From the NCBI RefSeq assembly GCF_026151205.1, contig NC_087072.1:6992084-7056083 (forward strand): a DNA stretch of 64,000 nt, in the 5' to 3' direction. Shown here one piece after another: positions 23,591 to 31,740 of the stretch (the stretch's first letter is position 1; each line of letters begins with the position of its first letter). This DNA comes from Bolinopsis microptera. Its lineage: Eukaryota; Ctenophora; Tentaculata; Lobata; Bolinopsidae. The position numbers were made by a program, and so were the translations under genes. The notes below the pieces were generated by a model, which was given only the letters and a program-made list of their open reading frames with translations, did not search any database and had not been told where the DNA came from.

Positions 23591-24300
23591 ACTTTACAAT
23601 CTATCTCACACATAATAGCTTGATGATCTCCAATACGTTCATCAAGAACAGAAGATTGGACAAAATCTGCATAACAGTTAGTGAATATTACATCAATAGT
23701 AGTCTGGGTAACATTGTCTCCACGTTTAGCAACTCTAGTTATCCCTTGAATGGTTTGAACTAGATTGTAACATCTCAAGGTCATATCTAATTTTTTGTAC
23801 TGGGTGGATGAGATATTATTCTGGTCAATGTTTATATCCCCAATCCAGATAACCTTTTTCCCATTCAATTTTTTCATGCAAAAATGAATGTATTCAATAA
23901 AGTTATCAACACTGCAATAATTTCCAGAGCGATAGAAGCAGCAAACATTGATCTTGCTATTCTTAAGCTTCACCCATAATGCTTCAATGTTATCAAGCTT
24001 ACTATCCATAACTAATTCTGTGTAAGCTAGTTTTTTGTTTATCATTAAGCCACAACCACCCCTAGAACTGTTTGGCCTGTCGCATCGCATAAGGTTGAAG
24101 GAGGAAGGAATATTTATGGTGTCTGTGTCAATAGTATCATTAAGATTCATCTCATTTAGGGAAAGTATGTCTAATTTATGATCTCTAATAAGTTGAGAAA
24201 GTTCATTACTTTTAGCTAAATTGAGAAGCCCTCCTTGAATGTTACAATGACCAATGCAGAGGTTGTGAAACCTATCAGCTGCATTATTAAAATTTGTCAT
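23584..24300 (-). CDS. LINE AP-like endonuclease, N-terminal part of ORF2
   Basis: 238 codons with the exonuclease-endonuclease-phosphatase fold signature: N-terminal IGHCNIQGG, LDILSLNEMNL (catalytic Glu), GGCGLMINKK, VIWIGDINID (GDxN-type block), DVIFTN and the terminal ERIGDHQAIMCEI (xDH catalytic block). It stops within about ten bases of the junction with the inserted fragment, so the original ORF2 continued into the RT now at 22375. Confidence 0.9.
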   Translation of the reverse strand: MTNFNNAADRFHNLCIGHCNIQGGLLNLAKSNELSQLIRDHKLDILSLNEMNLNDTIDTDTINIPSSFNLMRCDRPNSSRGGCGLMINKKLAYTELVMDSKLDNIEALWVKLKNSKINVCCFYRSGNYCSVDNFIEYIHFCMKKLNGKKVIWIGDINIDQNNISSTQYKKLDMTLRCYNLVQTIQGITRVAKRGDNVTQTTIDVIFTNCYADFVQSSVLDERIGDHQAIMCEIDCKVS

Positions 24301-24455
24301 CTTGTGAATCTTATTAATTCACAATGGAATGAATAAAAGTTGTAAAGTTGTGTTTAAACTAAAAAACAGAATAAAAGCAGGTTGTATTTGTCTGGATGTC
24401 GTACTGTAAAAATAAAACTGATGGTAGGAGTGTTATGTCAGTATTCAGCAGTATT

Positions 24456-25883
24456 CTAATGGTGTGCATGATACTTCAAGTGCCTTGCTAATTTAACTAT
24501 GCCATAATCATTGAGATGGACATTATCCTCTCCATAACTACTAAAAAATGACGATTTTCTAAAGCCTTTCTTATCACTAAACAAGAAACGATTTGTCTCG
24601 GTTGAGAGCAGTTTTACATAGGTGTATTTTCTTTGCAGATTTGATATACACTCATTGATATCAGTTATAACCTTGTTTCTGGAGAAACTCTCCCGAGGTA
24701 ATAAGTTAACAATTTTAATATCAGCTCCAGGTGCCCACTTGTGAAGGAAAAGTACAAGTTTTTCAATACAATTGTTTGTAAAGTCAAGAGCTCTAGCATC
24801 ACAAGAAAAACTATCAGGGCACAGAAGTTTAGTCCTCATGTTGCGAGGGCTGTTCAGGATAGAGTCCACGTCATTTGTACCACACATAAGTACAATGCTT
24901 TTCACATTATTGGTATTAAGAGTGTCTTTTCTTACATCTGATTGAAACCGTTCATTGATTGCATTGGCTGTGGCACCAGGGTAGCTGAATACATGTGCCT
25001 CATGATGTTTGGACGATAGCTTTTCTCCCTCTAATTTGGAGAACATACTAGAGCTAATGTAGACACACAAAGATTTACCAGAATGTTCTATTGATCTAGT
25101 CTTAGGGGCCGAGGGTTCAGTGTTCTTAACTTGACTGGAAACATCAGACAGAGTAGATAAGGTTGCGCTGCCATCAATTAGGCGCAGAGTAATGCTTATT
25201 CTCATGGTTTCAGACTTGTCCTGGATGAGGCTGTGTTCAAAGCTGGTCTGGGATTGTCTGGTCATATTCATTATGTCACCATGGGAGAGGGTGAGGTCAG
25301 CAATATGAGCTCTAAGTTTGGATCTGAAGCTTAGGACTCTAGTAGCCCCTAAAGAGATGGTGGAGATCATGGAGCCTGGTGAAATTGACCTCTCGTCATC
25401 CGAGTGAAAGGGAATTCCTTGCTGACCATTTCTATACTTGGTAATCATAGCACTATTGAATTTCAATTTTGGGAACTGTGAGCGTAAGCGTTCTAAAATA
25501 GACTTTAGGTATGGATTGTCTGCTACTGGCCTTGTGTTATGAAAGCCTCCATTGTAAGCGTAGGGAAAGTCCCCGTAATATGCAACTGCCCTATTCTCAA
25601 ACTTATGAGTATAGTGGGTTTCTATATCTAACTTGGCAGTGTCAACAAACTGAAAAACTCCTCGACTCAAATCTTGGTATGGATTGATAGAGTTGGTCAC
25701 ATCATTGTCACCATTTACAGAGTGTTTGGGATTTTCCAAATTGATAATTTCTGCTGAATGTTCACTGTCTTCTGCTGATTTGGATAGCTCTTGGGTTAAC
25801 TCAGAAACAAGATGCGAGGATGACCTATTACTGAGGGGAACATTGATAGACTGTTCACAGTGATCAGGTACCTGGGGCAACAC
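24456..25883 (-). CDS. LINE ORF1: AlkB-like dioxygenase fused to SGNH esterase
   Basis: 475 codons from the first Met; the frame is open for about 35 more codons upstream. The N-terminal half is an AlkB-type 2OG-Fe(II) oxygenase: KYRNGQQGIPFHSDDERS (HxD, about residue 161), the distal His in SFEHSLIQD (about 218), and RISITLR (about 228), which matches the RxxxxxR 2-oxoglutarate-binding motif of AlkB. The C-terminal half is an SGNH/GDSL hydrolase: SerI block VYISSSMFSKL (about 275), LMCGTNDVD (about 336) and DNVHLNDYG (about 456, the Asp-His block). All key residues are present, so both activities are plausible. AlkB enzymes remove alkyl adducts from nucleic acids; SGNH esterase is known from CR1 ORF1. 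The role in the element is unknown. Confidence 0.85.
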   Translation of the reverse strand: MLPQVPDHCEQSINVPLSNRSSSHLVSELTQELSKSAEDSEHSAEIINLENPKHSVNGDNDVTNSINPYQDLSRGVFQFVDTAKLDIETHYTHKFENRAVAYYGDFPYAYNGGFHNTRPVADNPYLKSILERLRSQFPKLKFNSAMITKYRNGQQGIPFHSDDERSISPGSMISTISLGATRVLSFRSKLRAHIADLTLSHGDIMNMTRQSQTSFEHSLIQDKSETMRISITLRLIDGSATLSTLSDVSSQVKNTEPSAPKTRSIEHSGKSLCVYISSSMFSKLEGEKLSSKHHEAHVFSYPGATANAINERFQSDVRKDTLNTNNVKSIVLMCGTNDVDSILNSPRNMRTKLLCPDSFSCDARALDFTNNCIEKLVLFLHKWAPGADIKIVNLLPRESFSRNKVITDINECISNLQRKYTYVKLLSTETNRFLFSDKKGFRKSSFFSSYGEDNVHLNDYGIVKLARHLKYHAHH

Positions 25884-25990
25884 AGGGATAAGTGAACCAT
25901 TGCTGAGGGGAACTTTGAGTGCACTGTCACTTTCTGATAATTGTTTATAGAGAAAAGAAATTTGCCGACGAAGACTATCATGTGTCTCAA

Positions 25991-26155
25991 AACAAATATA
26001 AATAATAATAATAATTTCAATGAATGAAATGAGGTATTTATATCCCGCTCATATGATTAACCAACAACACAAGGAAGAGGTTAACCATGTCAGAGCGGCT
26101 GACATAAAGTTCAGGACACAATAAAACCTGAAACTTACTTACTTACTTACTAAAG
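25991..26155 (-). repeat. (ATT)n tail and 3' UTR remnant of another retroelement
   Basis: Read on the minus strand, the segment has TTTCAGGTTTTATTGTGTCC, then GCGGGATATAAATACCTC, then ATT repeats abutting ORF1. A short ACTT/AAGT run lies at 26138-26153. The order UTR then microsatellite is what the 3' tail of a LINE or SINE looks like. The source element is not present. Confidence 0.45.
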
Positions 26156-27099
26156 TGTATGCAATATCAAGTCAATAAAACAAATAATCAATATCAATAA
26201 AACAAATAATCAAAGTTTTAGCACATTTTACAGCATAAAATTTAAACAAATGAAAACATATAATGCTCTTAGTGGTAAATGGCCGTTTGTTCTGAGCTGT
26301 ATGGTTTTTTGACAATCAACTGGCGGGGCAAGGAATGTACTGGCTGGTAGCTTTTGTACACACCAGAACGCTAGTCTGGTTGATTAATGACCAAATTAGA
26401 GGCGTTGATAGATAGGCATTATAATTTGTGGATGTAAGAGGGAATATTTGGCATGCACTATTCTAGCAGCTATTTTGTAACAAATGGTCTTTACAATTAT
26501 TAAGGACGGTAAGTATTTTGGGTGTTCAATACTAAATCATGGCTAAATGTCTAAGTGGGGGCCGGGGGTTTAAATTTAGGGGAGGAAAAAAATGAATATT
26601 GGGTTATAATATTAATCATAGATGTCAACCCTGATATAACTATTGTACTAAAAATTTGATCATAATGCTTAGGGTCTTTATTAGAATTCAAATTTGATAC
26701 AAAAAAAAATAGGATCACTTTACACTACACTTACTCACTCACACAGATCACATTTAACTTTACAGAGGAATACACTGGCAGAGTAAGTCGATTTGGTCAT
26801 GAAATTTTGGAGGTCAGGTGAAATATATTGTATGTACTGTCTACTGTTTGATCCCTGCAGGAGCCTACGAAATTTTAAGGTTCAAGGTTACAAATATCAA
26901 GTGTTGCCAGAAATATCCAAGCAATGAATTATATGAAGGTACAGGTGTTATACCATTTACCAAGAATACTAATCATAGCTGAGCACACTTTTAGTTCTAA
27001 ATAACGTATCATCAAGAATAGCAGACAGTATTCATTTAATCTACGAATGAGAATCTTATAGGATTTCGGGAATGAAAGTTTGGAAAGTAGCCCCTCAAA

Positions 27100-27490
27100 A
27101 TCTTTGTATCACGTTGCGACCCCCACGGTCGTTTCACTGTATCGTCCTGACGATACAGGGGGAGCCGCGCACTTCGTGCGCGGCGGGTCATACAACGTAT
27201 GACAAAGCTCGGTGAGGCACAGTGGTGCATCTCGCCGATCTACCGAGAAGAATTATTTGATGCGCGGCGGGACCCAGTAGTGCATCGCGCTACAAGGTCC
27301 CCAGGTAAAGATTAGGCGGAATTTGACGGATGTTACTCGTCTAAATTTCTTCGAAGTATAAGCGCGCGCCGCTTTCTTCTCGAAATGGCCCGATGGCAAG
27401 TGCTACGAAGTAGAACGCGCCGGGCCTGATCATTAGCAGTGGTCAAGGCGGAATGACAGACTGAGTGCCGCCCAGTAAGACATAGCCCGA
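27100..27490. repeat. GC-rich palindromic repeat block A
   Basis: GC-rich sequence in an AT-rich setting. GCATCTCGCCGATCTACCGA and the following CCCAGTAGTGCATCGCGCTAC return as reverse complement at 29356-29480. TCTAAATTTCTTCGAAGTA through CGCGCCGGGCCTGATCAT (27339-27436) returns in the same orientation at 48938-49027. The block starts with three back-to-back hairpins (separate entry). Confidence 0.7.
27138..27203. repeat. Three consecutive perfect hairpins
   Basis: Hairpin 1 (27138-27157) has 9-bp arms TGTATCGTC/GACGATACA; hairpin 2 (27165-27183) has 8-bp arms CCGCGCAC/GTGCGCGG; hairpin 3 (27187-27203) has 7-bp arms GTCATAC/GTATGAC. Loops are 2-3 nt and spacers 3-7 nt. Confidence 0.85.
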
Positions 27491-27555
27491 GGCAAGTGCT
27501 ACGAAGTATTTATATTGCGCGCCGAATCAGTCCATTTGATTGACGATGTCAATCC

Positions 27556-27806
27556 GTCGAGATCGACGAAGCAAGAATGCTAGTTCGTGCGGCGCGTCGA
27601 AGCGGCAAAGTCCTCCAATTAGTCCATTAACAATGAACAAGCAAAACTTTAATGTAAGCTCTAACTATGCCACAAAATGGAATTTTATTGCCGTTCATCA
27701 TTTACGGGTGATACTCGTAAAGTTGAAAGTATTTACAATTTACTTTGTTTCAAAACCGTCGCGTCGACGAGTGATCCAACTCGGCGCGCGTCTTGGTAGG
27801 TTATGA
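27556..27806. repeat. Dispersed modules: GATCGACGAAGC and GGGTGATACTCG types
   Basis: GATCGACGAAGCAAGAATGC to AAAGTCCTCCAA (27557-27617) recurs at 48423-48479. TTTACGGGTGATACTCGTAAA (itself a hairpin) and the linked CAACTCGGCGCGCGTCTTGG (27700-27800) recur at 38528-38605, with the second half reversed at 28070-28110. Confidence 0.75.
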
Positions 27807-27846
27807 ACCTATAACGTTCATCAACCATCACACATCAACGCCAAAC

Positions 27847-27918
27847 TTACCTGAGGACCCCAGGCTATTATGTTCATTAACATTGGGCGGATTTGACAGG
27901 CTGAGCGCGGCCCAGTAA
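27847..27918. mobile_element. 72-bp MITE, TTAC(C)TGGG ends, 8-bp TSD
   Basis: The element reads TTACCTGAGGACC...GCGCGGCCCAGTAA. It is flanked on both sides by the perfect 8-bp duplication CGCCAAAC (27839-27846, 27919-27926). Same family as 49696-49776 and 43294-43369. Confidence 0.9.
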
Positions 27919-28146
27919 CGCCAAACATCAAACATTGATTGAATTAAAATAGTTGGAATGTGGCATGGAATTTATATAATGTAAAAATCCTCACAACGTA
28001 GAAATCAGTGTCACTAATGATATTATGGTTTTGTATCATGATTAAAACAATTGTCTGACTTGTAGGTTTACAAACTACCAGGACGCGCGCCGAGTTGGAC
28101 TCGTCGACGGTCAATTTCACATAGCCATGTGTATACGCGTACTGCG

Positions 28147-28258
28147 TGACGCGCTTGTTTCACAAGTAGAATGTACGCGCGCTACTGCAAGCGAGAGGGC
28201 GCTGGTTAGAGAGCCCTTTCGCTTGCAGTAGCGCGCGACCACCGAACAAGCGTGTCAC
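28147..28258. repeat. Long foldback element with nested stems
   Basis: Inner arms of 24 bp (28177-28200 and 28213-28236; GCGCGCTACTGCAAGCG...) differ at one base around a 12-nt loop. Outer arms GTGACGCGCTTGTT and GAACAAGCGTGTCAC enclose them. The left part, preceded by TTTCACATAGCCATGT, recurs at 48314-48375. Confidence 0.85.
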
Positions 28259-28543
28259 TAGTATATAAAAGAAAATCTTCAGATAATTGCAAACTGATTG
28301 ACAAACTAAACCATCCCTCATCAGAGTGGTAGTCATGACAGGACCATGTTACTTTGATATTAAGTAAAGCTAACATCTTTCGCTAGGGTCTTTAAACGAA
28401 GTAAATGTCGGGCAGCTAAATATAAACAAGTGTAGACAACTGGACGATTGTTAAAAAATGTCGTACGAGCAATCGAAAAGGTCATCAAAATATATTTTAA
28501 CTACAGGAACAACATAAACATGAAGGAGGTACCGATGTTACTG

Positions 28544-28812
28544 TGCATTTTATTTTATATATTTTGTATATTTTATATATTTTATATATTTTGTATATTT
28601 TATATATTTTGTATATTTTATATATTTTGTATATTTTATATATTTTGTATATTTTATATATTTTATATATTTTATATATTTTGTATATTTTATATATTTT
28701 GTATATTTTATATATTTTGTATATTTTATATATTTTATATATTTTCTATATTTTCTATATTTTATATATTTTCTATATTTTCTATATTTTCTATATTTTC
28801 TATATATTTCAT
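28544..28812. repeat. 9/18-bp TATATTTTG-TATATTTTA array
   Basis: About 30 nine-base units alternate TATATTTTG, TATATTTTA and, at the right end, TATATTTTC. Because nine is divisible by three, frames encoding Ile/Tyr/Phe/Leu/Cys repeats stay open; these are not genes. Confidence 0.95.
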
Positions 28813-29355
28813 ACTAAAAAATGTATATTTTTTCGAAAGTGCTATATTTTTTATTAGTGGCCCTCCTCGTACACCGTAATTGCCATGTTACAATGAATAA
28901 TAACATCATAATAAAAATAGTTAAACTTTAACATCCGATAATAAACTCGTGAAAATTAGATATGCGATGTAAAATACGTTTTTTACTTTATACCCGAAAA
29001 TTAATCTCAATCATAAATTTCTATATCAGCGCGGTGCTAGTCACGTATTGTTATGACGGCGCCGAACCTAAACTAATGAATTCGAAAATAATATAAAATT
29101 CTAAATCAGAAGTTAAAGTTATTCTACAAATATTTCATTACATTAACTTACTTGGATTAAAGACGGCTGGCAAAAGGAACCAGTTGCCTGTAAGAGCTTT
29201 ACTAGTACCCGAAATACCGTTTCTAAAGCACCACCCCAAGCCCGATATCAGCTGAGCACAAACGTATAAATTGTTTCAGGATTTTCACAACAAATCAGCT
29301 TGTTCATACTAATACTATTGAATATCGCTTATTAGGATGTAAAAGTTTTGATACA

Positions 29356-29480
29356 TAATTTGTAGCGCGATGCACTACTGGGTCGCGCGCGCGCATCCAA
29401 TAATGCTTCTCGCAACCACAGAGATCGTATGCAGATCGGCGAGATGCGAAGGATTGACATCGTGAATCAAATACATAATA
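29356..29480. repeat. Inverted copy of repeat block A
   Basis: Reverse-complement similarity to 27190-27295 over GTAGCGCGATGCACTACTGG, GCGCGCATCCAATAATGCTTC and CAGATCGGCGAGATGC. It has diverged at several positions. Confidence 0.7.
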
Positions 29481-29854
29481 TATAATATAATACACGTCAA
29501 AAGGTTAAGTGTCTAGTATTTGTGTTTGTTATTATTAAGTTCGATTGAAATATATGCTTAAAACACTACTACATGTTGTAAACAACAAAATATTTACAAA
29601 ACAAAACGACTGGGACACATAAAGGAGAAGAACAACACATCACACGGACGGAAACTGCTGCTGAGTTGACGAGTATCTGATTGTATTAATTAAGAGAGTT
29701 ATGTGAGGAGGGGTCCCACCAAAAGATCAAGAATCTTACCCTTCAGTACATTCCATGTTTTTGTCTCATTGAGTACATCTACATTGTAGTGTAGTGTAAA
29801 AATATAGTGCTATACTATAATATTATACTATAATATTATTATACTATACTATAA

Positions 29855-30053
29855 CAGTGGTGTAATGTTGCCTGTTATGTTGGCGCTCCTGCTGAAAAAG
29901 TGCCCCCTGTTGGCGCTCCCTCACTTTTGGCGCCCCTCCCTTAAATTGGACAAATTAGGTGATTTAGAGGATACGCAGGTAAAATCTCTAAAAAAGTGTG
30001 TCTCTAGAGCAAAATGCACAGCCGGGTCAGCGGGGCCCTTCGTTACGCCACTG
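29855..30053. mobile_element. hAT-type MITE, ~199 bp
   Basis: Starts CAGTGGTGTAATGTTGCC and ends GTTACGCCACTG. The interior (TTGGCGCCCCTCCC, AAATTGGACAAATTAGGTGA, CTCTAGAGCAAAA) matches the 31237-31556 copy. It sits in a TATAC microsatellite, so the target duplication cannot be read. Confidence 0.8.
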
Positions 30054-30334
30054 CTATACTATACTATACTATTACTACACTATACTCATTACTTCATTGC
30101 TGTAATCTGTGAAATTTCAAAAGTATTTGATAAAAACCAGGTTTTTTAATATAAATTTAAAAATGAAGAACCCGTATACCTAGAGTACTCACACACCAGC
30201 TAAGCTGGAGTACATCTCACTTGTAAATATCGAAAATAGGTTTGCTGTTTTGTGGTACAGTCCATAGCAAGCACATTCATTGATGAGGAGTTCACTAGAA
30301 GTGAACTCAGTACTAACGCCTTTTTTTAAAAATT

Positions 30335-30685
30335 TTTTTATCTACACACTTATTTTACTTCGGTGTATTCCAACAGCCACAATGTTACACAAGTGCAACC
30401 AGCCAATTACAGGAAGCCGAAGGATCTTTTTGGCCAGTGACGGTTAAGGTAGTGTGTACCATACTTTCTTCGTCCGAGACTTTGCTGCAATGTGCAGCTC
30501 CTCATTTAACCCTCACACCCGATTTCTCGAGTATTCGGCTGAGTAGACCGGGGGCTGCATAGACCACTCATGATCCTTAGCTGAACGTCGACGACGCTCA
30601 CCCCACGACCAGGCAGTCAGTGGGTTTCGAACTCGCAACCTAACGATTGTAAGACAGGCCTTCTAACCAACTGCGCTACCTGGCC
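30335..30685 (-). mobile_element. tRNA-derived SINE
   Basis: On the minus strand it starts GGCCAGGTAGCGCAGTTGG (A-box) and continues to TTGCGAGTTCGAAACCC (B-box, T-loop), a tRNA-like head of about 73 nt. An unrelated body of ~270 nt follows and ends in a T/A-rich tail. The head has no acceptor partner at its 3' side, so it is not a functional tRNA. Internal Pol III promoter elements are retained. Confidence 0.75.
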
Positions 30686-31236
30686 AAAAAATATTATTTA
30701 AAAAAAACACAAAGATGAGGTATGAAAATGGTAATATATTCTTTTTGGTAAGTTACAGTGTTAATATTCGGTCAGTGGATTTTTAAAAAATGCAGATAAT
30801 TCCTCATCAAACTATTTAGAAACAATGCAGAGTGAAAACCACACAGTTCTTTAACAATCATTTATACAATCATTTATACATCAATTTGAGATATATATAA
30901 TGAAGATTTATTTTTTCTTTTGATTCCTATAAATTTTACTAACAGTTACAACTACAGATTATAAGGCATGATTAACAAGGGGTGCTAGATACTATTCAAA
31001 ACGATGACCTTCTGGTGACGTGATAGTCATGCCTTTGAAAAACTCTAGGTAAGACTTTAATTAAGTTTATTTTTCAATATCGTCGAATAAAGAGTTTGAT
31101 ACTGAAATTTCTTGATTAATTGTACATTTGCATAGTCCCCTCAAAAGCATCTCTTCAACTCAAAGTCTAATAGAACATGGCAGTATTCAAATGATTCAAT
31201 TCTAAGTTGAGTGTATTTTGTTTGAAGTAACGGGTG

Positions 31237-31556
31237 CAGTGGCGTAACGTTGCCTGTTGGCGCCGCCCCCCGCTGTTGGCGCCCCCTCCCTTTTTTGGTG
31301 CCCCTCCCTAAAATTGGATAAATTAGATGATTTTAGAGGATATGCTTGTAAAATCTCTAAAAAACTGTGTTTCTAGAGCAAAACGTGCAGTTTTGCTAGT
31401 ACCGTAGTTAATTTTTTCCAAATTGTCCCATGTCCCACATTCAAACGACGATCAGAGCTGTTTTTCAAAATTGTCCCACATTCAAACGACGATTTGGCAC
31501 CCCCTAAGATGGCACCCCCGCACAGCGGGGTCGGCGGGCCCTTCTTTACGCCACTG
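31237..31556. mobile_element. 320-bp hAT-type MITE with perfect 8-bp TSD
   Basis: CAGTGGCGTAACG at the left and TTTACGCCACTG at the right are flanked by AACGGGTG on both sides (31229-31236, 31557-31564). An 8-bp duplication with CAGTGGCG-type ends fits hAT. The interior contains TTGGCGCC repeats. It has no coding capacity. Confidence 0.92.
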
Positions 31557-31740
31557 AACGGGTGGTAGGGAAAACACTGGGCAAAAGTAAAGTAAAGTAA
31601 AATTTATGACATCACATGATCACACATGTCTACAAAATATCATCACACTGTGTGAAAAAATATATAATAAATATTTCCCCACCAACATTAATTAATTATC
31701 AAATACAATATTTAAAAACAATTTCATCAAAAACATTATC

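Larger units (their letters stand above)
20105..25990 (-). mobile_element. Non-LTR retrotransposon (LINE) with AlkB-SGNH ORF1, split by an insertion
   Basis: In minus-strand order the element has ORF1 (AlkB plus SGNH esterase, to 24456), an AP-type endonuclease (24300-23584), an inserted foreign fragment (about 23590-22376) and reverse transcriptase (about 22375-20105). ORF1 stays open upstream of its first Met to about 25990, where an (ATT)n run begins; the 5' end is therefore probably truncated against another element's tail. SGNH esterase in ORF1 is known for CR1-clade LINEs, which fits. An added AlkB domain is unusual. Confidence 0.85.

Noticed and set aside
28448..28879. Long plus-strand frames encoding Ile/Tyr/Phe/Cys-rich repeats
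   Set aside because: They are the translation of a 9-bp microsatellite, which is open in several frames at once; no start context or domain.
30612..30685. tRNA gene on the minus strand
   Set aside because: A- and B-boxes are present, but the acceptor stem does not close and a long non-tRNA body follows; it is a SINE head.
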